From positions 1 through 64,000 of the forward strand of contig NZ_PJRP01000009.1 of NCBI RefSeq assembly GCF_002858765.1: a DNA stretch of 64,000 nt. Reading direction: 5' to 3'. The notes beneath the pieces are model-generated. The model saw only the letters and a program-made list of their open reading frames with translations. It was not told the DNA's origin and did not search any database. Shown piece after piece: positions 19,480 to 28,804 of this stretch (its first letter is position 1; each line of letters begins with the position of its first letter). Source of the stretch: Cupriavidus pauculus. GTDB lineage: Bacteria > Pseudomonadota > Gammaproteobacteria > Burkholderiales > Burkholderiaceae. Both the position numbers and the translations under genes were made by a program.

Positions 19480-20865
19480 ATGAGCAGCGCGCTGCAGGAT
19501 CTTCGTCGCATCGTTCACCTTGCCGCCCCGGTACTGGTCGGGCAACTGGCCGTTATCGCCTTCGGCGTCACCGACACCATCATGGCCGGCCAGGCCTCGG
19601 CGGCCGATCTGGCTGCGGTCGGGCTGGGCGGCTCCATTTACGTCACGGTCTATATCAGCCTGATGGGCGTGCTGCAGGCGCTCGCGCCAGTTGCCGGGCA
19701 GCTTTACGGCGCCGGACGCACCGCCGAGATTGGCGTCGAAGTCCGCCAGGCCGCCTGGCTTGGCCTGGCGCTGGCCATCCCCGGGATGCTGCTGTTGCTG
19801 TTCCCCGGCCCGCTGCTGGCCTTCGCCCAGGCGCCGCCGGAGCTGGTCGACAAGGCGTCGCGCTACCTGCACATCGTAGCGTTCGGCCTGCCTGCGGGCC
19901 TGGCGTTTCGTATCTATATGGCGCTGAACAATGCGCTGTCGCGGCCGATCATGGTCACGGTGCTGCAGATCGCCGGCCTGATGCTCAAGGTGCCGCTCAA
20001 TGCGTGGTTCATCCACGGCGGTTTTGGCGTGCCGGCGATGGGCGGGCCTGGGTGCGCGCTGGCGTCCACGCTGATTACCTGGACGTGGTGCCTGTCCGGT
20101 CTGACCATCCTGCGGCTTGGCGCCGCCTACCAGCCGCTGGCGATTTTCGCGCGCTGGGAATGGCCGCGCTGGGATCGCATCCGTCCGCTGCTGCGGCTCG
20201 GGGTGCCGATGGGGCTGACCTACCTGATCGAGATCACCTCGTTCACGCTGATGTCGATCTTCATTACGCGGCTCGGCACTGAGACGCTGGCCGGCCATCA
20301 GATCATCGCCAACCTGAGCGCGGTGGCGTACATGATGCCGCTGTCGCTGTCGATTGCCACATCCACGCTGGTGGCGCAGGCCATTGGCGCCCGCGACATG
20401 CTTGGCGCACGGCGCATTGGCTGGCGGGGCATCCGTTTTGGCGCCAGCCTGGCACTGGTCACGGGCGCGCTGTTGTGGCTGCTACGCGAGCCGCTTCTGC
20501 ACGCCTACGCCAAGGACCCGGCCGTCATCGCCAAGGCATTGCCACTGGTGCTGTTTGTCGCGTTCTACCAGGCCTTCGATGCCATCCAGGTGATGAGCGC
20601 CTTCATCCTCCGCGCGTACAAGATCGCCTTGATTCCCACCCTGATCTACGCCGGCTCGCTATGGGGCGTAGGCCTGGGCGGCGGCTACGTGCTCGGCTTC
20701 GGCTTGATCGACGCCATGCCGGCCTTTACGCGTGGCGCAGCCGGCTTCTGGATGGCCAACAGCGTCAGCCTGGCCATCGCCGGCACGCTACTGGTGCGAT
20801 ATTTCAGGCAGGTGAGCCGGGTAAAGGCAGCGGAGTTGCCAGCAGAGCCGGTCAAGGCGATGTGA
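19480..20865 (+). CDS. MATE-family efflux transporter
   Basis: 461 residues with twelve hydrophobic segments in two homologous halves, similar to NorM. The N-terminus reads LAAPVLVGQLAVIAFGVTDTIMAG. These proteins export cationic drugs and toxic compounds with Na+ or H+ antiport. Substrate unknown. The ribosome site is poor. Probably co-transcribed with the glycosyltransferase and ended by a terminator at 20893. Confidence 0.9.
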   Translation: MSSALQDLRRIVHLAAPVLVGQLAVIAFGVTDTIMAGQASAADLAAVGLGGSIYVTVYISLMGVLQALAPVAGQLYGAGRTAEIGVEVRQAAWLGLALAIPGMLLLLFPGPLLAFAQAPPELVDKASRYLHIVAFGLPAGLAFRIYMALNNALSRPIMVTVLQIAGLMLKVPLNAWFIHGGFGVPAMGGPGCALASTLITWTWCLSGLTILRLGAAYQPLAIFARWEWPRWDRIRPLLRLGVPMGLTYLIEITSFTLMSIFITRLGTETLAGHQIIANLSAVAYMMPLSLSIATSTLVAQAIGARDMLGARRIGWRGIRFGASLALVTGALLWLLREPLLHAYAKDPAVIAKALPLVLFVAFYQAFDAIQVMSAFILRAYKIALIPTLIYAGSLWGVGLGGGYVLGFGLIDAMPAFTRGAAGFWMANSVSLAIAGTLLVRYFRQVSRVKAAELPAEPVKAM

Positions 20866-20892
20866 TCGCCAGGCTTCTCGGGATCTGAGGAC

Positions 20893-20925
20893 AAAGAAAG
20901 CCTGCCTGTGCAGGCTTTCTTTTTG
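20893..20925 (+). terminator. Terminator after the MATE gene
   Basis: Perfect 13-bp stem (20893-20905 with 20910-20922), CTGT loop, T-rich tail. Confidence 0.88.
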
Positions 20926-20948
20926 GCTGCCAGGGACATTTGCGGCCG

Positions 20949-20976
20949 AAAAAAACCTGCTTGCGCAGGCTCTTTT
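20949..20976 (-). terminator. Degenerate second terminator past the tRNA operon
   Basis: The short CCTGC/GCAGG stem (20956-20960 with 20965-20969) and TTGC loop are followed on the minus strand by a T run. Core and loop are shared with the terminator at 21111-21138, so it may be an old copy or a backup. Confidence 0.55.
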
Positions 20977-21110
20977 AGGTGTGGCGATGCTGCCCGCAGG
21001 GCTAACGGGGCTCGCCGACATCCGACAGGCCGCGGATCCGACTGCAAGCGAATCCCTTCTCGCCCCGCCGGGAGCGGCGCAGGCAGATCCCCGTGTTTCT
21101 CACAGGCGAA

Positions 21111-21138
21111 AAAAAAGCCTGCTTGCGCAGGCTTTTTT
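21111..21138 (-). terminator. Terminator of the downstream tRNA operon
   Basis: Perfect 12-bp stem (21111-21122 with 21127-21138) with a TTGC loop and A/T tracts on both sides. It lies 6 bp past tRNA-Asp. Confidence 0.88.
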
Positions 21139-21143
21139 AAATT

Positions 21144-21220
21144 TGGCGGAGCGGACGGGGCTCGAACCCGCGACCCCCGGCGTGACAGGCCGGTATTCTA
21201 ACCAACTGAACTACCGCTCC
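21144..21220 (-). tRNA. tRNA-Asp (GTC), copy 1
   Basis: 77 nt including an encoded CCA. Acceptor GGAGCGG/CCGCTCC. The anticodon loop CTGTCAC gives GTC. Last gene of the first Ala-Glu-Asp operon. Confidence 0.97.
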
Positions 21221-21282
21221 GTTTTCTGCTGTTACCCGGGTATCCCGGCTAACCGCTAGGCGTTTGATTACGCCTGGCTGTT

Positions 21283-21358
21283 TGGCGTCCCCTAGGGGAT
21301 TCGAACCCCTGTACTCACCGTGAAAGGGTGATGTCCTAGGCCTCTAGACGAAGGGGAC
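21283..21358 (-). tRNA. tRNA-Glu (TTC), copy 1
   Basis: 76 nt with CCA. The anticodon loop CTTTCAC gives TTC. Middle gene of the Ala-Glu-Asp operon. Confidence 0.97.
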
Positions 21359-21470
21359 AGAAATCTGTTGCAAGCAACGTCTTCCGTCGTTTGCTGCGAA
21401 GTCCGGCATTTTACCAGAATTTTCGCAACTTGAAGCAACTTTTTTACTGCACCGGTTGCTTCCCAAACCT

Positions 21471-21546
<76 letters not shown>

Positions 21547-21564
21547 GAATATTCGGCACTGCCT

Positions 21565-21619
21565 ATAATCGCAACGACTTGCGAAGTCGCGATTATATTT
21601 TGATTTTTGAAGCCAACAA
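21565..21619 (-). promoter_or_regulatory. Promoter and leader dyad of tRNA operon copy 1
   Basis: On the minus strand, TTGTTG (21619-21614) and TATAAT (21597-21592) are 16 bp apart. A dyad at 21565-21596 with 13-bp arms (ATAATCG...CGACTT / AAGTCG...CGATTAT) overlaps the -10 and the start of the transcript. Confidence 0.75.
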
Positions 21620-21670
21620 CTTTGCTTCAGGTAAATCGAAAGATGATTATCAGATAATCACCTCTCACCC

Positions 21671-21705
21671 AAATAAAAACCCGCTTGGTTTCACCCAAGC
21701 GGGTT
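21671..21705 (-). terminator. Terminator of the upstream tRNA operon
   Basis: Perfect 11-bp stem (21678-21688 with 21695-21705), T-rich on the minus strand. It separates the two tandem tRNA operons. Confidence 0.88.
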
Positions 21706-21710
21706 CAGTC

Positions 21711-21787
21711 TGGCGGAGCGGACGGGGCTCGAACCCGCGACCCCCGGCGTGACAGGCCGGTATTCTAACCAACTGAACTACCGCTCC
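21711..21787 (-). tRNA. tRNA-Asp (GTC), copy 2
   Basis: 77 nt, identical in sequence to the copy at 21144-21220. Confidence 0.97.
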
Positions 21788-21855
21788 GTTTTTGCGGTTG
21801 CCACCCGAAGCTTCGCTTCGGACAGCCAACTGGACGAATGGTTACGTCCAACATC

Positions 21856-21931
21856 TGGCGTCCCCTAGGGGATTCGAACCCCTGTACTCACCGTGAAAGG
21901 GTGATGTCCTAGGCCTCTAGACGAAGGGGAC
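21856..21931 (-). tRNA. tRNA-Glu (TTC), copy 2
   Basis: 76 nt, identical to the copy at 21283-21358. Only 8 bp separate it from tRNA-Ala copy 2. Confidence 0.97.
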
Positions 21932-21939
21932 AGAAACTT

Positions 21940-22015
<76 letters not shown>

Positions 22016-22078
22016 ATAGTTACTGCCATTTACTACCACTGCTTGCCGCCAGATTTACTGCTTTCCGGCGAAGCGGCG

Positions 22079-22106
22079 ATTATAAATCAATCACCATTTT
22101 TTGCAA
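22079..22106 (-). promoter_or_regulatory. Promoter of tRNA operon copy 2
   Basis: TTGCAA (22106-22101) and a perfect TATAAT (22084-22079) are separated by 16 bp on the minus strand, in an AT-rich stretch between gltX and tRNA-Ala. Confidence 0.85.
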
Positions 22107-22226
22107 GCCCCTTTTTCCTAGTTTTTCAACCGGGCTGCTTGACTTGCGTCGTGCAGCAGGGAGAACGAGATTATGCGGAAGTCTCGACCTGAGCGCAAGC
22201 CCCTACCGAGACATTTCTGCACATTT

Positions 22227-23624
22227 TTATGCAGCAGCCAGGCGGCGCAGCACCGTGTCGCGGCCGAACAGCTCCAGCACCGCATCGATACCCGGCGTTT
22301 GCAGCTGGCCCGCCACCAGCAGGCGCACCGGCATGGCCAGCTTGGGCATCTTCAGCCCGAACTCGGCCAGCACGGCCTTGAACGTGGCGCTGATGCCTTC
22401 GCGCTTCCACTCGGGCAATGCGGCCAGTTGCGTCGCCAGCGCCTGCAGCGCCGGGCGAATCTCGTCGGTCAGGTGCTCGGCCTTCAGTGCGGCGTCGGCC
22501 TGCGGCTCGCCGCGATAGAACAGCATCGCGGTCTGCGCCACTTCCTTCAGCGTATTCGCACGGTCCTTGACCAGCGCGACCACACCCACCAGATCCACAC
22601 CTTCCACCTTGCCGCCCAGCGCCTCGATGAACGGGCGCGTCAGGTCGGCCAAGCGCGCATTGTCGCCCATCTTGATGTAGTGATTGTTCAGCCAGGCCAG
22701 CTTTTCCGCGTTGTACTGCGCCGGCGATTTGCCCAGGTGGTCCAGGTCGAACCATTCCACGAACTGCTCGCGCGTGAAGATTTCGGCGTCGCCGTGCGAC
22801 CAGCCCAGCCGGGCCAGGTAGTTCAGCACGGCCTCGGGCAGGTAGCCTTCTTCGCGGTAGCCGGTTACGGCCATCGCGCCGTGGCGCTTGCTCATCTTCT
22901 CGCCCTGCTCGTTCAGCACGGTCGGCAGGTGGGCGTACACGGGCACGTCACCGCCCAGCGCACGAATGATGTTGATCTGGCGCGGGGTGTTGTTGACGTG
23001 GTCGTCGCCACGGATCACGTGCGTGATCTTCATGTCGAGGTCGTCGATCACCACGCAGAAGTTGTACGTCGGCGTGCCGTCGGGGCGGGCGATCACCAGG
23101 TCGTCGAGCTCTTCATTCGAGATCTCGATGCGGCCCTTCACGGCGTCATCCCACACCACGCTACCGTCTATCGGATTCTTGAAGCGCACCACGGGTTGCA
23201 CGCCGGCCGGCGGTTCGGGCAGCACCTTGCCCGGCTCCGGGCGCCAGAAGCCGTTGTAGCGCGGCTTTTCGCCAGCCGCGCGCTGGGCCTCGCGCAGGGC
23301 GTCCAGTTCCTCGGTGCTCATGTAGCAGTGGTAGGCCAGGCCATTGCCCAGCATCTCGCGCACAACCTCGCGATACCGGTCCATGCGCTGCATCTGGTAG
23401 AACGGGCCCTCGTCGATATCGAGGTCCAGCCACGCCATGCTTTCCAGGATCACGTCGACCGCTTCCTCGGAAGACCGTTCGACGTCGGTATCCTCGATAC
23501 GCAGGATGAAGTCTCCCTTCATGCGGCGCGCAAACGCCCACGGGTAGAGCGCGGAGCGAATGTTGCCTAGGTGGATGAAGCCGGTCGGGCTCGGCGCGAA
23601 GCGGGTGCGGACGCGTTGTGTCAT
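22227..23624 (-). CDS. gltX: Glutamyl-tRNA synthetase
   Basis: Charges tRNA-Glu. 465 residues from ATG 23624 ([15 protein letters not shown]). The class I signatures are present: [11 protein letters not shown] at the N-terminus and EKMSKRHGA near residue 245. An in-frame ATG at 23750 is rejected because the added residues do not resemble GltX. It lies directly upstream of two operons that each carry a tRNA-Glu gene. Confidence 0.98.
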   Translation of the reverse strand: MTQRVRTRFAPSPTGFIHLGNIRSALYPWAFARRMKGDFILRIEDTDVERSSEEAVDVILESMAWLDLDIDEGPFYQMQRMDRYREVVREMLGNGLAYHCYMSTEELDALREAQRAAGEKPRYNGFWRPEPGKVLPEPPAGVQPVVRFKNPIDGSVVWDDAVKGRIEISNEELDDLVIARPDGTPTYNFCVVIDDLDMKITHVIRGDDHVNNTPRQINIIRALGGDVPVYAHLPTVLNEQGEKMSKRHGAMAVTGYREEGYLPEAVLNYLARLGWSHGDAEIFTREQFVEWFDLDHLGKSPAQYNAEKLAWLNNHYIKMGDNARLADLTRPFIEALGGKVEGVDLVGVVALVKDRANTLKEVAQTAMLFYRGEPQADAALKAEHLTDEIRPALQALATQLAALPEWKREGISATFKAVLAEFGLKMPKLAMPVRLLVAGQLQTPGIDAVLELFGRDTVLRRLAAA

Positions 23625-23840
23625 GGTCGGGGAGAAACAAAAAGGCCCACGCACGGATGCGCGCAGGCCGGATTTCGCTGAACTTCTGATCGTCGCATTA
23701 TACGCCCTGCCCGATTCCAGACCGGCCACGGAATCATTTATGCTTGCCACCGGTCTGAATCTCGGCTGCGCGCGCCCGGCTACGCGATGCGCGCCCCGCC
23801 GATGCCCGGTACATCACTTCCGCCTTAGTTTCTCACCTCG

Positions 23841-24791
23841 ATGCAACGACGACATTTTCTTGGCGCCTCGGCGGCCTTGCTGCTGGCAGCCTGCTCGTTC
23901 GGCCCGAAGCCGACCACCCCGGCCTCCACGCCCACAACGGCCGCCGTGCCGCCCGTCGCCACGCCGCCGCGACCGATCCGGATCGGTCTCGCACTGGGTG
24001 GTGGCGCCGCCCGTGGATTCGCCCATATCGGCGTCATCAAGGCGCTGGAAGCCCAGGGCATTCATGTCGATATCGTCACGGGCACCAGCGCAGGGTCGGT
24101 GGTGGCCGCGCTCTACGCCACCGGCATGGACGGCTTCCAGCTCAACAAGCTGGCGCTGACGATGGACGAAGCCGCCATCGCAGACTGGGCCCTGCCCTTC
24201 GGCACCAAATTTGGCGGCTGGCTCAAGGGCGAGGCGCTGCAGAACTACGTGAACCGGCTGGTCAAGAACCGCCCGATCGAGGCCATGAAGCTGCCGCTGG
24301 GCATTGTCGCCACCGATCTGAAGTCCGGCGAGCGCATCGTCTTCCGGCGCGGCAATACCGGCCAGGCCGTGCGCGCGTCCAGCAGCGTGCCGGGCGTGTT
24401 CCAGCCGGTGTCGATCGCCGGCCACGACTACGTCGACGGCGGCCTGGTCGAACCCGTGCCGGTGGATGCGGCGCGCGAGATGGGAGCCGACTTCGTGATC
24501 GCCGTGAACATCTCCGCCGATCCGTCGAACCAGAAGAACAACGGGCAAAGCGGCGTGCTGCTGCAAACCACCGCCATCATGGGGCAGTCGATCAACCGCA
24601 TGGCGCTGTCGCGCGCCGACGTTGTGATCCGCCCCGATCTGCCTGACATGGGCGGCAGCGACTTCGCCTCGCGCAACCGGGCCATCCTGGCTGGCGAGCA
24701 AGCCACGTCTGCGGTGATCGGCGCGCTGCGCGAGAAGCTGGCGGCGGCGCGACTGCGCCCCGCACAGCCGGGCACGATCGCCATCCAATAG
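23841..24791 (+). CDS. Patatin-like phospholipase lipoprotein (RssA-type)
   Basis: 316 residues. The N-terminus has Arg residues, a hydrophobic stretch and the lipobox LLAAC (Cys about 18), so it is a predicted lipoprotein. A Thr/Pro-rich linker follows, then the patatin domain: GGGAARG oxyanion motif, nucleophile elbow GTSAG and catalytic aspartate in DGG (VDGGLVEPVP). This is a full Ser-Asp dyad, so it should be an active acyl hydrolase. It ends before a bidirectional terminator. Confidence 0.9.
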   Translation: MQRRHFLGASAALLLAACSFGPKPTTPASTPTTAAVPPVATPPRPIRIGLALGGGAARGFAHIGVIKALEAQGIHVDIVTGTSAGSVVAALYATGMDGFQLNKLALTMDEAAIADWALPFGTKFGGWLKGEALQNYVNRLVKNRPIEAMKLPLGIVATDLKSGERIVFRRGNTGQAVRASSSVPGVFQPVSIAGHDYVDGGLVEPVPVDAAREMGADFVIAVNISADPSNQKNNGQSGVLLQTTAIMGQSINRMALSRADVVIRPDLPDMGGSDFASRNRAILAGEQATSAVIGALREKLAAARLRPAQPGTIAIQ

Positions 24792-24944
24792 GAAAGGTGC
24801 CGGAAAGGCGCCGGAAAGGTGCCGCCCGTCGGTTGTCACATGTCCTGTCACATCGCCCCCGCGCCTGACAGAAATCGTCACCCTGATGACAGAGGATGTC
24901 ACCCTTTGGTGGGGTATATGTATTAAGACATAGCACTGACGGAC
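24792..24944. other. 3' region with a 12-bp triple repeat and clustered TGTCA half-sites
   Basis: Three near-identical units GGAAAGGYGCC lie at 24791-24824. At 24834-24901 there are five TGTCA/TGACA words in both orientations (24834, 24846, 24866, 24887, 24897). The last two form an inverted repeat. No gene was seen. Confidence 0.5.
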
Positions 24945-24980
24945 AATAAAAAAGGACTGCCGAAGCAGTCCTTTTTTATT
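24945..24980. terminator. Bidirectional terminator between the patatin and NlpC/P60 genes
   Basis: Perfect 16-bp stem (24945-24960 with 24965-24980), CGAA loop, with A runs on one side and T runs on the other so that it can work for both convergent genes. Confidence 0.92.
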
Positions 24981-24994
24981 GTGCGAACGATGCG

Positions 24995-25669
24995 TCAACC
25001 GCCAAACATCGTACGACCCTGGGCATTCGGATCGAAGCGCTTGAGCGTCTCGATCATGCTGCCCGTGTTTTCGACCGAGCCACGGGCCGAGTCGTCGATG
25101 CGACGGGCACCGTTGTAGCGCGTGACCCAGTACGACGCACGCATGTCGTCAACACGGATCTTGCTGCCGGTGGACGGCGCATGCACGAACTTGTTGTCGC
25201 CAATATAGATGCCGACGTGCGAGAACGTATGGCGCATCGTGTTGAAGAACACGAGATCGCCCGGACGCAGCTCGTTGACTGCCACGGTGGTGCCCACCTG
25301 GCTCATTTCGACGGAACGGCGCGGCAACATGAAGCCGAAGGTGTCGTTGAACACGTAGCGGACAAAGCCGCTGCAGTCCAGACCCGATTCGGGGCTGTTA
25401 CCGCCGAAGCGATAACGCACACCAATCAGGCCCAGCGCGTTCATGACCAGGTCGCCAGCCTTGCTGGCAACGTTGCTGGTGGAGTTCATCACCGACGACA
25501 GCAAGCCACGCTTGCCTTCCGGATGCGCGTCCGCGTCTACGCGGGCCTCGATCCGGGCGTCGGGGTCCTTGAACACCGTATCCGCCAGCACTCCATTCGA
25601 CACAGTCGCACCGCAGGCAATGGCAATTCCGATAGCGGCGCGCGCCAGGGAATGAAGTACCGTTTGCAT
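24995..25669 (-). CDS. NlpC/P60 (C40) cell-wall peptidase
   Basis: Predicted murein endopeptidase, 224 residues. Start ATG 25669 (MQTVLHSLAR) follows AGGAGA. Earlier in-frame starts to 25885 lie in the leader. The signal peptide ends near VLADT (about residue 28). The catalytic cysteine is in GLDCSGFV, the first histidine in FSHVGIYIG and a third polar residue in FVHAPSTG. Secreted to the periplasm. It has its own promoter 187 bp upstream. Confidence 0.92.
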   Translation of the reverse strand: MQTVLHSLARAAIGIAIACGATVSNGVLADTVFKDPDARIEARVDADAHPEGKRGLLSSVMNSTSNVASKAGDLVMNALGLIGVRYRFGGNSPESGLDCSGFVRYVFNDTFGFMLPRRSVEMSQVGTTVAVNELRPGDLVFFNTMRHTFSHVGIYIGDNKFVHAPSTGSKIRVDDMRASYWVTRYNGARRIDDSARGSVENTGSMIETLKRFDPNAQGRTMFGG

Positions 25670-25855
25670 TGGCTCTCCTGATGATCGGACAAATCTGACC
25701 GGCAAATCAGACATAGCCGGACAGCGTGAAAACATCAGGGCGGAACGTACGCAAGAAGTACGCCAGCGGACAACTGCACCTGCCGCGTGCAACATCGACC
25801 TTCCCCAAGGCCTGCATGCGGCGGACGAACCACCCCCGACAAAACTCATCGCGGG

Positions 25856-25885
25856 ATAGTAAAGTACCCACCCTTGACGTGTCAA
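25856..25885 (-). promoter_or_regulatory. Promoter of the NlpC/P60 gene
   Basis: Minus-strand TTGACA (25885-25880) and TACTAT (25861-25856) with 18-bp spacing. The predicted leader is about 180 nt. Confidence 0.75.
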
Positions 25886-26018
25886 AGATGGTTACAACTT
25901 TCCCGCAAAGCGCCAGCAAATCAATGAATTAGCGCAAAAAACGTATTCTGTTTCTCGGATTCTTTATAAAGATTCCGTGTTACTTCGGCGTGACAAAGCG
26001 TGCTGCAATGCACATCAT
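25886..26018. other. AT-rich intergenic stretch with a 22-bp near-palindrome
   Basis: No gene. 25956-25977 reads CGGATTCTTTATAAAGATTCCG in two fused halves with two mismatches. It is a candidate operator upstream of the peptidase promoter. Confidence 0.45.
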
Positions 26019-27689
26019 TCAGGCCGCACCCAACTGCGCAGCAGCCATCAGCTTTCTTGTATACGGATGCTGCGGCGCACCGAGTACGGTTTCCGTCTCG
26101 CCTGACTCCACCACTTCACCGTTCTTCATGACGATGACTCGGTGCGCCATCGCACGAATCACGGCCAGATCGTGGCTGATGAACAGATAGCTGAGGTTGT
26201 ACTTGTGTTGCAGCTGTGACAGCAGCGCCAACACCTGCTGCTGGATCGAGACGTCAAGTGCCGAAGTCGGCTCATCCAGCACCAGTACCTGAGGTTTCAG
26301 GATCAGCACGCGGGCGATGGCAATGCGCTGGCGTTGGCCGCCGGAGAATTCGTGCGGATAGCGGCCCAGCGCCGTGCGGTCCAGGCCCACCTCTCGCAGC
26401 GCCTCGATCACGCGTTCGCGCATGGCTTCTTTCGTCAGGCCCGGCTGGTGCAACGCCAGCCCCTCGCCCACGATTTGCTCGATCGTCATGCGCGGAGACA
26501 GCGAGCCGAACGGGTCCTGGAACACCACCTGCATGCGCTTGCGCAGCGCGCTGCGTTCCTTTTGCGTACAGGCGTCGAAACTGCGGCCCAGGAACTGGAT
26601 TTCCCCGCCGCTCTTGCGCTGCAGTGCCAGCACCGCGTGCGCCAGCGTGGTTTTGCCGGACCCCGATTCGCCGACGATGCCAACGGTCTCGCCCTCGCGC
26701 AATTGCAGCGTGACGTCTTTGACCGCGGCAAACGCCTCCTTGCCGAACCAGCCCGCAATGCCAGCCCGCTTCTTCTGGTAGTTCACACACAGCGCGTCGG
26801 TTTCCAGCAGCACCGGCGCCAGCGGCACCAGCGGCAGCACCTCGCGCCGGGGCCGGCTGTCGATCAGCTTGCGCGTATAGGGATGATGGGGGTTGGCAAA
26901 GACCTCGGCGGTCTCGCCGGTTTCGACCAGCACGCCCTTTTCCATCACGCCCACACGCTGCGCGAACGCGCGCACCATGTTCAGGTCGTGCGTGATCAGC
27001 ATGACGGCCATGCCGAATTCGGCCTGCAGGCTGCGCAGCAGATCCAGGATCTGGGCGCGGATCGTGACGTCGAGCGCCGTCGTGGGCTCGTCGGCCAGCA
27101 GCAGTTTGGGGCGACAGGCCAGCGCCATGGCGATCATCGCGCGCTGGCGCTGCCCGCCCGACAACTGGTGCGGAAAACTGTTGAAGCGGTTGGCCGCGTC
27201 GCTGATGCCGGTACGCTCCAGCAGCGCAATGGCGCGTTCGCGCGCAGTGCGGCGGTCCAGGCCCTCGTGCAGCGCCAGCGTCTCCACGATCTGGTTGCCG
27301 ATCGTATAGAGCGGGTTCAGCGCCGTCATCGGCTCCTGGAAGATCATCGCGATCTCCGACCCGCGGATGCCGCGCATCTCGCGATCGGATACCTGGAGCA
27401 GGTCCTTGCCCTCGAAGCGGATGGCGCCGTGGTAGCGCGCGTCTTCGACCAGCCGCAACATGGCCAGCGCCGTCACGGTCTTGCCGGAGCCGGACTCGCC
27501 CACCAGCGCGTAGCGCTCGCCGGCGCGCAGGTCGAAGCTGACGTCGCGCACCGCGTGCGTGGCGTGCTCGCCTTCGCCAAAGGTCACCGACAGGTGATCC
27601 ACGCACATGAGCTTGGTGCCGGGCTCGGGGATATCCACCGGGTCCGGAAACACCGGATTCATCGCCGTTACGGGATTCGCGGAGTTCAT
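26019..27689 (-). CDS. yejF: Peptide ABC transporter, fused double ATPase (YejF-type)
   Basis: 556 residues with two complete ATP-binding cassettes. Each has Walker A GESGSGKT, signature LSGGQRQR or FSGGQRQR, and Walker [12 protein letters not shown] or [11 protein letters not shown]. It energises an oligopeptide importer whose permeases and binding protein are encoded just upstream. The start ATGA overlaps the yejE stop by 4 nt. In Escherichia coli YejABEF imports microcin C and peptides. Confidence 0.93.
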   Translation of the reverse strand: MNSANPVTAMNPVFPDPVDIPEPGTKLMCVDHLSVTFGEGEHATHAVRDVSFDLRAGERYALVGESGSGKTVTALAMLRLVEDARYHGAIRFEGKDLLQVSDREMRGIRGSEIAMIFQEPMTALNPLYTIGNQIVETLALHEGLDRRTARERAIALLERTGISDAANRFNSFPHQLSGGQRQRAMIAMALACRPKLLLADEPTTALDVTIRAQILDLLRSLQAEFGMAVMLITHDLNMVRAFAQRVGVMEKGVLVETGETAEVFANPHHPYTRKLIDSRPRREVLPLVPLAPVLLETDALCVNYQKKRAGIAGWFGKEAFAAVKDVTLQLREGETVGIVGESGSGKTTLAHAVLALQRKSGGEIQFLGRSFDACTQKERSALRKRMQVVFQDPFGSLSPRMTIEQIVGEGLALHQPGLTKEAMRERVIEALREVGLDRTALGRYPHEFSGGQRQRIAIARVLILKPQVLVLDEPTSALDVSIQQQVLALLSQLQHKYNLSYLFISHDLAVIRAMAHRVIVMKNGEVVESGETETVLGAPQHPYTRKLMAAAQLGAA

Positions 27690-28804
27690 GGGGTGGCCTC
27701 CGCCGCCGCGCCACCGGCCGGCACCTTCGGCTCCACCCGGCCCCGCAAGTGGGCCAGGCCCAGACGGGTGTCGAATGCATCACGCAGCGCGTCACCCATG
27801 AAGGTGAGCAGCAGCAAGGTCACCACCAGCACGGCAAACGTCGACAGCGAAATCCACCAGGCGTCCAGGTTGGCCTTGCCCTGGGCCAGCAGTTCACCCA
27901 GGCTCGGCGTGGTCGGCGGCACACCCAAACCCAGGAAGTCCAGGCTGGTCAGCGCCAGGATGGCCGCGCTCATGCGGAACGGCAGGAACGTGATGACCGG
28001 CGTCAGGCTGTTCGGCAAGATATGACGCCACATGATCTGCACGTTCGACAGCCCCAGCGCCCGCGCGGCCTTTACGTAGTCCAGCGACCTGTTGCGGTAG
28101 AACTCGGCGCGCACGTAGTCGGACAGACCCATCCAGCCGAACAGCGACAGCAGGATGATCAGCAGCGCCAGGCTAGGCTCGAAAATCGACGCAAAGATGA
28201 TCAGCAGGTAAAGCTCGGGCATCGAACTCCAGATTTCGATGGCGCGCTGCGAAATCAGGTCGAAGCGCCCGCCAAAGAAGCCCATCAGCGCCCCGGTCAG
28301 CGTGCCGATCAGCACGCCGATGACCGTCAGGGCCAGCCCGAACAGTACCGATACTCGGAAACCGTAAAGCAGGCGTGCCAGCACGTCGCGGCCACGGTCG
28401 TCGGTGCCCAGCCAGTTGTCGGCCGACGGCGGCGCCGGGTTCGGCTCCTTGGCGAAGTAGTTGATCGAATCGTAGGAATAGTGATTCGGGGGATAGATGG
28501 CGAAGTTGCCATTCGACGTGATCCGGTCACGGATGAACGGGTCCAGGTAGTCGGCCCGCGTCGGGAAATCGCCATCGAACGTGGTTTCGGGGTACGACTT
28601 GACGATCGGGAAGTAGTACTCGCCCTTGTAGCGCACCACCAGCGGCCGGTCGCTCGACAGCAGTTCGGCACCCATGCTGAAGACGAATATGAATACGAAC
28701 AGCACCAGGCTCCAGTAGCCCAGCCGGTTGCGCCGAAAGCGCTGCCACGCACGCTGGCGCGGCGACAGCGAATGCGGCAGGCCGTTCTTGGCGGCAGCTT
28801 TCAT
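27686..28804 (-). CDS. yejE: Peptide ABC transporter permease (YejE-type)
   Basis: 372 residues. It has an N-terminal transmembrane segment and a long periplasmic insert (about residues 55-160), then the permease core with the EAA-like loop around YVKAARALGLSNVQIM. Overlaps both neighbours by 4 nt (ATGA), showing a tightly coupled operon. Confidence 0.92.
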   Translation of the reverse strand: MKAAAKNGLPHSLSPRQRAWQRFRRNRLGYWSLVLFVFIFVFSMGAELLSSDRPLVVRYKGEYYFPIVKSYPETTFDGDFPTRADYLDPFIRDRITSNGNFAIYPPNHYSYDSINYFAKEPNPAPPSADNWLGTDDRGRDVLARLLYGFRVSVLFGLALTVIGVLIGTLTGALMGFFGGRFDLISQRAIEIWSSMPELYLLIIFASIFEPSLALLIILLSLFGWMGLSDYVRAEFYRNRSLDYVKAARALGLSNVQIMWRHILPNSLTPVITFLPFRMSAAILALTSLDFLGLGVPPTTPSLGELLAQGKANLDAWWISLSTFAVLVVTLLLLTFMGDALRDAFDTRLGLAHLRGRVEPKVPAGGAAAEATP

